This document shows, piece by piece, positions 24,649 to 33,251 of a stretch of 55,163 nucleotides of DNA. The notes under the pieces were generated by a model that searched no databases, was not told the origin of the DNA, and saw only the letters and a list, made by a program, of their open reading frames with translations. The stretch lies in contig CALCST010000032.1 of NCBI GenBank assembly GCA_937894065.1, positions 1 through 55,163 of the forward strand, read 5' to 3'. Position 1 is the first letter of the stretch. Every line of letters starts with the position of its first letter. A program made the position numbers and the translations under genes. Origin of the DNA: an uncultured Parabacteroides sp. (GTDB lineage: Bacteria > Bacteroidota > Bacteroidia > Bacteroidales > Tannerellaceae).

Positions 24649-24677
24649 GAGATTTTGATTTTTGATAAAAAACATAA

Positions 24678-24712
24678 AGGGCTCAAATCCTATTAATAAA
24701 GATTCGAGCCCT
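24678..24712 (-). terminator. Terminator of the first susCD operon
   Basis: 12-bp stem with a single mismatch (24678-24689 with 24701-24712), core AGGGCTC/GAGCCCT, followed on the minus strand by T-rich sequence; 30 bases after the SusD stop. Confidence 0.8.
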
Positions 24713-24742
24713 ACATAAATAAATCATAAGAAATATTTACAA

Positions 24743-26266
24743 TTAATTCCAGCCATTTTCTACAATCATCTGAGGATTTTCATCTATTTCAGTGATAGGA
24801 ATTGGGAATTTTTTATACTTAGGATTAGTTCCCTCTGGTAATTCAGACATCATATCCATCTTACCAAGTCGATCCCAACGAATGAGGTCAAACCAATATT
24901 GCTGCTCACCATATAATTCAATATATCTTTCACGTTTCAAAATTTCAAAAGCATTTGCAGAAGTAATATTATTATATTTCTCTGCACCAACTCTCTCTCG
25001 TACTTCATTGATTTCTTTCAATGCTTTGTCATACTGGTTCAACGCAATATATGCTTCAGCCAACATAAGCTTTACATCTGCAAGGCGTAATAATACAGAA
25101 GAAATATCACCATTATCCATTATCATATGTTCTTCTGTTTCATAACTGCAATATTTTTTCCATTGGAAACCTGAGGCAAGAGTTCCGTTATATGGTATAT
25201 ACGGGAAAGCTCCTCCTGCAAAATCTTCATCACCCAGAACTCCATCACCATAAAATATCATCTTTCCGCGCGGATCTATATAATCCGATTTTCCATTGAT
25301 GGAATATTTGAATTTGGCAACAGAAGCATCCGGTACATAAACATTATGCCAATCATTAAATCCATACTCCAAATGTCTCGCTGTGTTTGTAGACTTTCCT
25401 CCCCAAGATTCTTTTCCACCAAAAACATATTCAGGGCTTCCTTCTCCTCTACCCCAGTTTTTATGCAGAACCTGTAAAATAATCTCTTGATTTGTATGAT
25501 TTCCACGGTCGAATAAACTACAGTAATCAGAGGACAAAGTTACACCGGAGACTTGAGAAAGAATATCAACAGCTTCCTCATTCTTACCAAGCGTCAGATA
25601 ATGCTTACCCAAAAGAGTTCTTGCTGCATTCTTGGTAATACGCCCAAGATTATATTCATCCCATTCTTCTGGCAAATATTTTATGGCTTCCTTAAGAGCA
25701 GCTTCTATTTTCGGTTGTATTTCAGAATATGCCATACGTGGCTTAGCCGGTTCTTCCTTGATTGAAAGCCATGACTCATGATAAGGAACATCGCCAAACA
25801 GCTCAGTAAGATTGTAATATGCCCATGCATGGAAGAAATAAGCCTCACCAATAAAATAAGACTGAGCAGTTTTTTCCTCTTCAGACTTGGTTTCCCAAGC
25901 TGATACTTTTTCCAATGCCACAAGTGCTCTCATATTCATTCTGTAAAGGCCCTCCCACAATGTTCGTACTTCATTGTTGTCTTGTTGGAAAACAAACATA
26001 CCGAACTGCGCAAGTCCTGACAATTTCTCAGTTTTTGCTGCCTGGTTTGACATCAGATCAAACATATAATACCACTCACGGGAATAGAATGGAGCCATTG
26101 TAAACACTGAATAGCATGAAAGAACTGCTTCCTGACATTCTTTTTGTGTTTTATAATATGTATCCTCATTATATTCAGCCGGATTCTTAAGATCCAACAC
26201 GCTCTCGCTGCATCCGGTTGATAATAAAGCTGAGCCTAAAATGGCTGCATATACTATATTTTTCAT
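24743..26266 (-). CDS. SusD-family nutrient-binding outer membrane lipoprotein
   Basis: A 507-residue surface lipoprotein that caps its SusC partner and captures glycan or other ligands. The signal peptide ends in STGC (lipobox), followed by SESVLDLKNPAEYNEDTYYKT. The N-terminal TPR-like SusD domain includes YFIGEAYFFHAWAYYNLTELFGDVPY; the C-terminal RagB/SusD domain has LRLADVKLMLAEAYIALNQY, INEVRERVG and ILKRERYIELYGEQQYWFDLIRW. It follows the SusC gene by 94 bases. No glycoside hydrolase stands next to the pair, so the ligand cannot be inferred. Confidence 0.94.
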   Translation of the reverse strand: MKNIVYAAILGSALLSTGCSESVLDLKNPAEYNEDTYYKTQKECQEAVLSCYSVFTMAPFYSREWYYMFDLMSNQAAKTEKLSGLAQFGMFVFQQDNNEVRTLWEGLYRMNMRALVALEKVSAWETKSEEEKTAQSYFIGEAYFFHAWAYYNLTELFGDVPYHESWLSIKEEPAKPRMAYSEIQPKIEAALKEAIKYLPEEWDEYNLGRITKNAARTLLGKHYLTLGKNEEAVDILSQVSGVTLSSDYCSLFDRGNHTNQEIILQVLHKNWGRGEGSPEYVFGGKESWGGKSTNTARHLEYGFNDWHNVYVPDASVAKFKYSINGKSDYIDPRGKMIFYGDGVLGDEDFAGGAFPYIPYNGTLASGFQWKKYCSYETEEHMIMDNGDISSVLLRLADVKLMLAEAYIALNQYDKALKEINEVRERVGAEKYNNITSANAFEILKRERYIELYGEQQYWFDLIRWDRLGKMDMMSELPEGTNPKYKKFPIPITEIDENPQMIVENGWN

Positions 26267-26360
26267 TATAATAATCAGAATTTAATGTTATTAATCTATT
26301 ATCTCACTTCTTGTTACAATTACAAAAGGTATTCAAGAACATTTATACATAAAATATTAT

Positions 26361-29300
26361 TTAGAATGTAGCCTGAACACCCAAAAGGAATGTACGAGGT
26401 ATAGGTAACATATTACTCTTTGTTACAATACCTCTTTCCAGATTATAGCTATCAGCATTCCAGCTGCTTGGAGAACTGATTTCTGGATCATAACCATCAT
26501 ATTTTGTAATAGTGAACAAGTTCTGAGCTGTCACATAAAAGCGAAGCTTATCAATCACTTCGTTTGATTTAAACGGTACTGTGTAACCTATAGTAAAATT
26601 CTTAAGACGAAGATAACTTCCATCCTTTATATAACGGTCCGAAACTCGCAAGTTGTTGTTAGGGTCAGAAATAACAGCTCTTGGAATATCTGTTACGTCT
26701 CCTTCTTCCTGCCAGCGGTCAAGAATATCAGCAGACTGATTGAACAAACGACGCATACCTTGTCTTTCATATATTCCAGCAAAATCAAAAATCTTGTTTC
26801 CTGCTACACCTGTAAATCCAAGTTGCATATCGAAATTCTTGTAGTTTGCGTTAATATTCAAACCGTAGTTCCATTTCGGTGCTGGATTACCTATGAATGT
26901 TCTATCGTTGTCATCAATCTTTCCATCAGGACCAGTTGGATTACCGTTTTCATCAGCTGGACCAGCTATATCCTTGAATGCTATATCACCAGCTGCAGCA
27001 TTTTGTCCGTATTTTTCATTATAAGCATTAGCCTCTGCTGTTGTAGACAAAACTTTGTCAACCTGATAGCCATAGAACTCCCCAATAGAATGACCAACTT
27101 CCGTACGAGTCAGATAACCAATTGTCTGGCTTGCCATTGATATAGGTTCACCTGCTCCCAATGAAAGAACCTTATTATCATTGAAACCTACAACTGCTGA
27201 TGCCGAGAATCCGAAATCACCAATCTGTTTGTTATAACCGATAGAGAAATCAAAACCTTTGTTTTCAACCTCTGCCGCATTCTGATAAGGTGACTGGTCG
27301 ATACCTGAAGAACCAGGAATTGGAACTTTTACCAAAATACCGTCTGTCTGTCTTGTATAAACATCCAAAGAAGCAGTAAGTGCATTATTAAAGAAACCAG
27401 CATCAACACCTAAATTATATGAAGTTGTTGTTTCCCAACGAATATCCGTAGCAGGCAAGCCATTGATTGTAACTCCAAAGGCTTGTCCCTGATTAACACC
27501 TATAGCTGATACGATATTATTTCCAGAACCAGAATACAGATTTGCAAGATAAGCATAGCTTGCAATACGGTCGTTACCAGAGCGACCAACACTCAAACGA
27601 AGTTTCAACTGAGACAAATCATCGAATGACTGCATAAAGTTTTCTTCATCAATTTTCCAAGCCAAAGCTAAAGAAGGGAAACGACCCCATCGGTTTGATG
27701 GAGAGAAATTAGGAGAAGCATCCTGGCGATAATTGAATGTCAGCAAATATTTATCCATCAAAGAATAATTAATACGGCCATAGTATGACAAATAAGCACT
27801 ATGCCATGTATTATTTCCTGAAACTGTATATTTTGGAGTTTTGTTAACAAGCAATACTTCCATATTCTCCCAATCCATTTCCTCAGAAGCAGAACCAGCG
27901 ATTGTTGCTGAACGACCATTGTTATATTTACTTGAAGAAAAAGAATTACCAATCATTGCATTAATTGAATGAACACCAAACTCCTTAGTAAAATTCAAAT
28001 AGTTCTCAATCATTGCACTCTGGCTATACGAATAAGAATCATTTATACTTGCTTTATTGATAATATCTCCGTTCTCAGAATATTCATTATAAGTCAAATC
28101 ATTGCTTGAAGAGTTTGTATACTGAGCCTGAGTACGCCATTTAAACATATCAAGGAATGATACTTCCAAATAAACCTGTTCACGAATGAAAGTACTTTTC
28201 TTATTTGAATGATTCCTGTTCAACATTGTAATCGGGTTGAATGAGTCGTTTCCACCATCCAAAACAGAAGATGTTTTTGAATAACCCCAACTGTTTTCAG
28301 CATCTTCCACAGGCATATAAGGAGCATAGTTCATAACAGCTGTAAAGTCCGGAGTAACGCCATCTGTATCAGTTCTCCTGACTGTCAAGTTCTGGCCGAC
28401 CTTCACATACTTATGAATAGTAAATTCGTTGTTTGCAAGAATATTAAGACGTTTATAATTGTAACCTTCAGTGATAGCATCCTGATCTGTATATGAACCG
28501 GAAACACTGTATACAGCATTATCACTACCGCCACTAATATTCATATGATATTCCTGCTGCAAAGCCAAACGGAATATTTCGTCCTGCATATTATTTCTGT
28601 CTGTACGAGCCCAAGCTTCATCATATCCCAAACCTCCTTCAGATGTTGGAACGAAACGCTTAGCATCTTTGAAGAAGTTCGGATTCATTTCCAATGCCAA
28701 GTCAATATACTGACTAGCATTAAGCATATCTATTTTCTTTGCTGCCTGAGCAACGCCAACGTAAGCATTCAAATTAACAGTAGCCTTACCAGAACGTCCT
28801 TTCTTTGTTGTTACAAGAACTACACCATTTGCAGCACGAGCACCATAGATAGCAGTAGATGATGCGTCCTTAAGAATTTCTATACTTTCAATGTCATACT
28901 GGCTAACGGAGTTGATATCACCAGGCATACCATCAATAATATATAGAGGGTCAGAGTTATACAAAGTACCAACACCGCGGATCTTGATAGAAGTTCCTGA
29001 ACCAGGAAGACCACTGTTGTTGATTACTTCCACACCAGCAACACGTCCCTGAATCATCTGCTCAACATTTGACACTGCCAAATCGCCCATATCTTTACGG
29101 CGAACAGAAGATACTGCACCTGTAAGGTCTTTTTTCTTAACTGCACCATAACCTACAACAACAATCTCTTCCAAAGATTGAGTGTCATCTTTAAGTAGAA
29201 CTTTCATTCCTTCTTCTGCAGGTAATGTTTGTTCAATGTACCCGATGTAGGAAAACAAAAGCTGAGCGTTGTCAGCAACACTAATTGAGAATTTACCGTC

Positions 29301-29495
29301 CATATCGGTAACTGTTCCATTGGTTGTTCCCTTTTCCACAATATTTACACCAATCAGCGGCATATTGTCCGAAGCTGAAACCACCACTCCATTTACAGTT
29401 TTCTGAGCAAAACTGATAAAAACATTAAGGAGTAACAAAGTTGTTAGCCATCCTTTCCTAAATAAGAAGTCTAATCTTCCTCTTTTCATGTGCAT
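26361..29495 (-). CDS. SusC-family TonB-dependent outer membrane transporter
   Basis: A 1044-residue transporter with a signal peptide (ending near FAQ), an N-terminal carboxypeptidase-regulatory-like domain (VNGVVVSASDNMPLIGVNIVEKGT to about residue 110), a TonB-box/linker segment SLEEIVVVGYG, a plug domain (VSSVRRKDMGDL ... IKIRGVGTLYNSDPLYIIDG) and a 22-strand barrel. Standard SusC length. ATG at 29489 is an equally possible start. It is the first gene of the susCD pair and is preceded by candidate operator repeats and the hybrid regulator gene, so regulation by that protein is likely. Confidence 0.95.
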   Translation of the reverse strand: MHMKRGRLDFLFRKGWLTTLLLLNVFISFAQKTVNGVVVSASDNMPLIGVNIVEKGTTNGTVTDMDGKFSISVADNAQLLFSYIGYIEQTLPAEEGMKVLLKDDTQSLEEIVVVGYGAVKKKDLTGAVSSVRRKDMGDLAVSNVEQMIQGRVAGVEVINNSGLPGSGTSIKIRGVGTLYNSDPLYIIDGMPGDINSVSQYDIESIEILKDASSTAIYGARAANGVVLVTTKKGRSGKATVNLNAYVGVAQAAKKIDMLNASQYIDLALEMNPNFFKDAKRFVPTSEGGLGYDEAWARTDRNNMQDEIFRLALQQEYHMNISGGSDNAVYSVSGSYTDQDAITEGYNYKRLNILANNEFTIHKYVKVGQNLTVRRTDTDGVTPDFTAVMNYAPYMPVEDAENSWGYSKTSSVLDGGNDSFNPITMLNRNHSNKKSTFIREQVYLEVSFLDMFKWRTQAQYTNSSSNDLTYNEYSENGDIINKASINDSYSYSQSAMIENYLNFTKEFGVHSINAMIGNSFSSSKYNNGRSATIAGSASEEMDWENMEVLLVNKTPKYTVSGNNTWHSAYLSYYGRINYSLMDKYLLTFNYRQDASPNFSPSNRWGRFPSLALAWKIDEENFMQSFDDLSQLKLRLSVGRSGNDRIASYAYLANLYSGSGNNIVSAIGVNQGQAFGVTINGLPATDIRWETTTSYNLGVDAGFFNNALTASLDVYTRQTDGILVKVPIPGSSGIDQSPYQNAAEVENKGFDFSIGYNKQIGDFGFSASAVVGFNDNKVLSLGAGEPISMASQTIGYLTRTEVGHSIGEFYGYQVDKVLSTTAEANAYNEKYGQNAAAGDIAFKDIAGPADENGNPTGPDGKIDDNDRTFIGNPAPKWNYGLNINANYKNFDMQLGFTGVAGNKIFDFAGIYERQGMRRLFNQSADILDRWQEEGDVTDIPRAVISDPNNNLRVSDRYIKDGSYLRLKNFTIGYTVPFKSNEVIDKLRFYVTAQNLFTITKYDGYDPEISSPSSWNADSYNLERGIVTKSNMLPIPRTFLLGVQATF

Positions 29496-29599
29496 AGGAT
29501 TTAAGATTTACATTAATATGTTTACAAATACCACATTCTAAAAACTATGTTAAAAACAGGTAATATTTGTAACACAAATGTATCTATATCCCTATGCTT

Positions 29600-29682
29600 C
29601 AAATATAAAATTCAGTGTATTCTCTTTATATTTTACTTTCTAAATGTTGTTTTCGAACCAAAAAACCATCAAAAATGAACCA
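29600..29682 (-). promoter_or_regulatory. Candidate promoter and operator of the first susCD operon
   Basis: Minus-strand TATATTTG (29600-29607) is a possible -7 box, with a second, TACATTTG, at 29575-29582. Just upstream lie three half-sites on the minus strand: TGGTTC (29677-29682), TGGTTT (29663-29668) and TGGTTC (29655-29660). The outer two are 22 bp apart, about two helical turns, as expected for an AraC-type dimer. Confidence 0.4.
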
Positions 29683-29772
29683 TTTAAATTAAAAAAAGGA
29701 AGTCTTAGTTAAAAAGACATTATTTACACATAAAATTCATTGGCTACATATAAATCTTATACATATAATAGA

Positions 29773-31533
29773 CTATCTATGATTAACAAATTCTTTAGGT
29801 GTCATACCATAATATTCTCTGAAAGCCTGACTAAAATAAGACGGAGAAGAAAAACCAGTCATAAAAGCAATTTCTGAAATAGAAAGTGTTTTTTTCTTCA
29901 AAAGGATTGCCGCCTTTCTCAAACGAACCTGTTTAATATATGAAGCAGGAGACTCGCCTGTAAGTTCTTTTACTTTTCTATTAAGATGAGTTCTGCTTAA
30001 CGACATTTCTTTGCAAAGTGTCTCAACCGAAAATTCTGAATCATCAATATGTTCTTGTATTAGCTTATTTATATTATCCAAAATAACCTTATCCATAACA
30101 GAAGGCTCATTATCCAAGTCTTCTTCTTTATTATCATCAGATTCAGCAATTGCCTGTTGCCGACTTTGAGCTTTTGACTGCAACAAACGATTTACCACAG
30201 CTCGCAGGTAATCCAAATCAAAAGGTTTCGTAACGTATGCATCTGCACCAACCTGAAGACCTTCAACCTGCTGATTCATTGAAGAACAAGCAGTAAGTAG
30301 AACTATTGGTATCAACTGGGTACTTTCATTATTCCGTATTTTCTTACAAAACTCTTTTCCATCCATTTCCGGCATAAGAATATCACTTATTATAATATCA
30401 GGATTAAACTCAAGAGTTTTATATAAAGCATCCTTTCCGTTCTCTGCCTCAATAATATTATAATCATCCGAAAACTCTTCTCTTAACAATAGTCGTATAT
30501 CAGGATTATCCTCTACAACAAGCATTTTAACCTTTGAATCTTTACGGTTACGTTTCTTTGATTCTTTTGAGAATGATTTAATACTTAAGTTCAAAACAGG
30601 AGCTGTTGAGAACTCTGCATCAATTTCATTACTCCTTGTAAGTTCTTCCTGTGTATAAGAATCCTTGTTAATCGGTATAGTCAATTCAAACAAATTTCCT
30701 TCTTTTTCATCAGTTTGGGTATTTATTTTTCCATGATGAAGCATCACAATTTTATTTGTTAAATGAAGTAACAATGTAGATTTTATTGTCAGGTCTTCAT
30801 TTACTTTATCCACACTAAAATATTTTTCATACATCAACTTCTGCGAATATTCAGAAATTGCCGTACCTGTATCTTTAATCTTAATCTTTAATTCAGATTT
30901 GTCTACACATGACATTTCAATATTTACACTTCCCCTTTCTGTCCTGCTAATTGCTGAAGAAATAAGATTAAAAAGTATCTTCGACAATATCTCACTATCA
31001 GCATAACCTATAATTGTTTCCGGAGTAGATTGAAATCTAAAATCCAACTCTCTTTCCTCTGCAAGAATATCAAATGAATCTTTCAGCTTTGAAATTAATC
31101 GCGTTAAATTCATTTCTTCAACATAGATATGTTTTTTTCTGCACTCCAGATAATACAAATCCTTTATCTGGTTTATCAGTTGCAACAATTCATTGGAATG
31201 CTTGAACATAATATTATATGTAGGCAAAAGCGAAGGATTGTCTCCCTTAGCAATGAGTTTTGCCAATGGCGTCATTATCATTGTCAAAGGTGTCCTAATT
31301 TCATACGAAAGGTCCGAGAAAAATTTCAGTTTTTCTTTCTGCATTCTGTCAAACTGAGCAGCTTTCCATTTTTTATTAAAGAAATAAAAAGCTAAAATTC
31401 CAGCCAGCAAAAATAATATGTTAAGAAAAAAACTCACATACTTCACTATTGCTTCTGAATCCGTGTTTGATTCAGCAAAGCAACTTACAGGGAAAGCTAT
31501 CAATATCGGTAATATAAAAAACAAACGGTTCAT
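29773..31533 (-). CDS. Truncated hybrid two-component regulator with degenerate kinase, receiver and AraC domain
   Basis: 586 residues: signal peptide (about 1-20), one membrane helix (32-52), a HisKA/HATPase pair, a receiver domain (336-450) and an AraC DNA-binding domain (485-586). Full-length HTCS proteins are roughly 1300-1400 residues with a periplasmic beta-propeller sensor; here fewer than 15 residues lie between signal peptide and membrane helix. The phospho-acceptor region reads FFSDLSYEIRTPL, so the catalytic His is Tyr77. The ATP-binding boxes are eroded: DTGTAIS replaces DTGxGI, and no GxGLGL box precedes MLHHGKI. The receiver looks functional (Glu341-Asp342, Asp384, Lys436). It stands upstream of the susCD pair, which it probably controls. 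Confidence 0.9.
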   Translation of the reverse strand: MNRLFFILPILIAFPVSCFAESNTDSEAIVKYVSFFLNILFLLAGILAFYFFNKKWKAAQFDRMQKEKLKFFSDLSYEIRTPLTMIMTPLAKLIAKGDNPSLLPTYNIMFKHSNELLQLINQIKDLYYLECRKKHIYVEEMNLTRLISKLKDSFDILAEERELDFRFQSTPETIIGYADSEILSKILFNLISSAISRTERGSVNIEMSCVDKSELKIKIKDTGTAISEYSQKLMYEKYFSVDKVNEDLTIKSTLLLHLTNKIVMLHHGKINTQTDEKEGNLFELTIPINKDSYTQEELTRSNEIDAEFSTAPVLNLSIKSFSKESKKRNRKDSKVKMLVVEDNPDIRLLLREEFSDDYNIIEAENGKDALYKTLEFNPDIIISDILMPEMDGKEFCKKIRNNESTQLIPIVLLTACSSMNQQVEGLQVGADAYVTKPFDLDYLRAVVNRLLQSKAQSRQQAIAESDDNKEEDLDNEPSVMDKVILDNINKLIQEHIDDSEFSVETLCKEMSLSRTHLNRKVKELTGESPASYIKQVRLRKAAILLKKKTLSISEIAFMTGFSSPSYFSQAFREYYGMTPKEFVNHR

Positions 31534-31594
31534 TAAATTCGGGTTTTAACTATATATACAAAATAATCGCACACACAAAAATCTCAATAAATAA

Positions 31595-31625
31595 AGATAA
31601 GGGAACAATGCTCATTCCCCTATCT
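31595..31625 (-). terminator. Terminator after the VOC gene (end of the long operon)
   Basis: 11-bp stem with one mismatch (31595-31605 with 31615-31625; core GGGAA/TTCCC) and a 9-base loop, followed on the minus strand by TTATCTTTATTTATT. It lies 22 bases after the VOC stop and separates the long catabolic operon from the regulator gene. Confidence 0.75.
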
Positions 31626-31646
31626 TCATCAATATTTCATTATAAA

Positions 31647-32033
31647 TCACAAATACTCGCAAAATTCAACCTTTTCCTTGTTTGGTCCGAGTATTGTAAA
31701 AAACTTAACCCCATTCTCCCAAAAAGGAAGGGAATTTACCTGTTTGTCCAACATTTCAAAACCCATTCCCTTTATTTCTTCAAAAAGGGAATCGATATTC
31801 TTCACATTAATCGCAAAATGGTCGATAGCTCCGCTTCTCATTACCGCCTGATTATTTTCATAAGTTTCAATAACCAAGTCATACATACGAAGGAAAGTAA
31901 CAGTTTCATCACCATTACGTGTGGTGTAAGCTACTTCAAAACCTAATTTCTTGTAAAACTCAACTGTTTCATTAATGTTATTTGTCGGAATGCCTATATG
32001 CTGCAATCCTGAACAATATTCTTTTACTCCCAT
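31647..32033 (-). CDS. VOC-superfamily protein (glyoxalase/bleomycin-resistance fold)
   Basis: A 128-residue cytoplasmic protein with the paired beta-alpha-beta-beta-beta modules of the vicinal oxygen chelate fold: GLQHIGIPTNNINETVEFYKKLGFEVAY and AIDHFAINVKNIDSLFEEIKGMGFEM, ending GPNKEKVEFCEYL. Potential metal ligands (His in LQHIG, Glu in VIETYE, His in IDHFAI, Glu in VEFCE) are all present, so it may be an active isomerase, lyase or epimerase. Last gene of the run; a second, unrelated-looking VOC gene lies at 36123. The 159-base gap before it is filled by the 22-nt periodic array. Confidence 0.85.
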   Translation of the reverse strand: MGVKEYCSGLQHIGIPTNNINETVEFYKKLGFEVAYTTRNGDETVTFLRMYDLVIETYENNQAVMRSGAIDHFAINVKNIDSLFEEIKGMGFEMLDKQVNSLPFWENGVKFFTILGPNKEKVEFCEYL

Positions 32034-32077
32034 GATATTATAATGTTTTTAACGGTATTATGTCACTTAATTTTCTA

Positions 32078-32188
32078 TCGGAAGGAAGTGTCAATTTCTT
32101 TCGGATGTAATTTGTTTTTCTTTCGGAACAAATTCAATTTTCTTCCGAAAGGAAAATGAATTACTCTCGGAAGAAAATTCAAAGGTTT
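32078..32188. repeat. Array of five 22-nt degenerate repeats
   Basis: Units begin at 32078 (23 nt), 32101, 32123, 32145 and 32167. Four start TCGGA and one CCGAA, and most end in a TTTCTT or similar tract. The consensus is roughly TCGGAAnnAAnTTnnnTTTCTT. The array fills the gap between the propeller lipoprotein and VOC genes. Confidence 0.7.
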
Positions 32189-32192
32189 CTAT

Positions 32193-33077
32193 TTATCTTG
32201 AAAACTCATAAACTGAAGATATCATACCAAAGGTTGCATTGTCATTCAGCTCCCAAACCTTCTTTCCGTCATTATCTACTTCAATCAGCTGAGGATAATT
32301 ACCCTCAGTCGCAGAGGAATCATGTCCTTGCCAGTTACAAATATAATAACCTCCGTTTGAAGATGGATATAATTGGGCTACAAAAAACAATTTTGCTCCT
32401 TCAATATCATTCTGTTCAACAGATTTTACTATTTCGCCGGTAGCAAAATTCAATTCCACATATTTATGACCGTCGCCACAAGCCACAAGATAATTTCCGT
32501 TTGGAAGGAACATCAGGCTGAAAGGAGTTCCGCCAACATTAACAGACTTCTGCAATTCGCCTTTCGCATTGACTTCGCGAACTTCGGATGTTGCAAACAG
32601 AGGGAAAAGATAATTTCCTTCTTTGTTTTTATTTACTTGTCTGAACTGGGCGTGAGCCTGCTCAATGCCTGTTTCGTATGAGGTTTCGGAAATGATTTCT
32701 CCTTTTGAGTTCACTTCCATTACTTTTGCCGGAGTTCCGCACCACGCGAGAAGGAAATTTCCGTCCGGCAAGATTCTTGCTGTCTGCATCTCACAACCTT
32801 CAGGAGCCGGAATATTCCAGATTTCTTTCTTATCCGCAGTGACAAGTTTTGCTCCTTTTGAATAAGAGAACAATATGTTGCCGTTGTCTGTCATTGCTAC
32901 GGAATTACACTCCCATCCATTTTCCAAAGGATATTCCCATTCTATGGTTTTAGTTTCTTTATCAAGGATAACTACTTTGTTCCATCCGGAACCACCCAAC
33001 AACAATTTTTCTTTCTTTTGCTGGCAAGCTGTAGTCAGCAACAATAAGCCAGCAGCTAACAAAGCTGATATTTTCAT
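32193..33077 (-). CDS. Beta-propeller lipoprotein (PQQ/WD40-like repeats)
   Basis: A 294-residue lipoprotein: signal peptide MKISALLAAGLLLLTTAC with lipobox TTAC, then about six repeats of the type NGNILFSYSKG, DGNFLLAWCG, EGNYLFPLFA, NGNYLVACGDG, NGGYYICNWQGHD, forming a single propeller. The frame is open to 33110, but the start MKIS at 33077 gives a proper signal peptide; the extension would be encoded by the octamer repeat. No catalytic motif is recognisable; it may bind a sugar or act as a scaffold. It belongs to the run that contains the kinase/aldolase genes. Confidence 0.82.
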   Translation of the reverse strand: MKISALLAAGLLLLTTACQQKKEKLLLGGSGWNKVVILDKETKTIEWEYPLENGWECNSVAMTDNGNILFSYSKGAKLVTADKKEIWNIPAPEGCEMQTARILPDGNFLLAWCGTPAKVMEVNSKGEIISETSYETGIEQAHAQFRQVNKNKEGNYLFPLFATSEVREVNAKGELQKSVNVGGTPFSLMFLPNGNYLVACGDGHKYVELNFATGEIVKSVEQNDIEGAKLFFVAQLYPSSNGGYYICNWQGHDSSATEGNYPQLIEVDNDGKKVWELNDNATFGMISSVYEFSR

Positions 33078-33095
33078 GATGAATAATTTTTTATA

Positions 33096-33127
33096 GTGAC
33101 GAGGTGACAAGTTGACGAGGTGACAAG
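33096..33127. repeat. Four tandem octamers in the leader of the propeller lipoprotein gene
   Basis: GTGACGAG, GTGACAAG, TTGACGAG, GTGACAAG in exact 8-bp register, 19 bases upstream of the start codon. A decayed second run with the same period (TTGACTCC, TTAACTCC, TTATCCCC) follows at 33154-33177. Confidence 0.75.
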
Positions 33128-33190
33128 GATATTAGTATAATCTTCTTAACTACTTGACTCCTTAACTCCTTATCCCCTAAATTCTAAAGA

Positions 33191-33234
33191 AAATCCCTTC
33201 CAAAGAACCTTAAAGGCCTAAAGAAGGGAATTTC
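33191..33234 (-). terminator. Possible terminator after the aldolase gene
   Basis: CCCTTC (33195-33200) pairs with GAAGGG (33223-33228) with imperfect A/T extension on both sides, 18 bases after the aldolase stop; the minus strand continues with TTTTCTTT. Weaker than the other terminators; it could allow partial readthrough to the propeller gene. Confidence 0.45.
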
Positions 33235-33251
33235 CAAATTATAGTTTTATA

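Noticed and set aside
33078..33110. Eleven-residue extension of the propeller lipoprotein
   Set aside because: It would place residues before the signal peptide and would be partly encoded by the octamer repeat.
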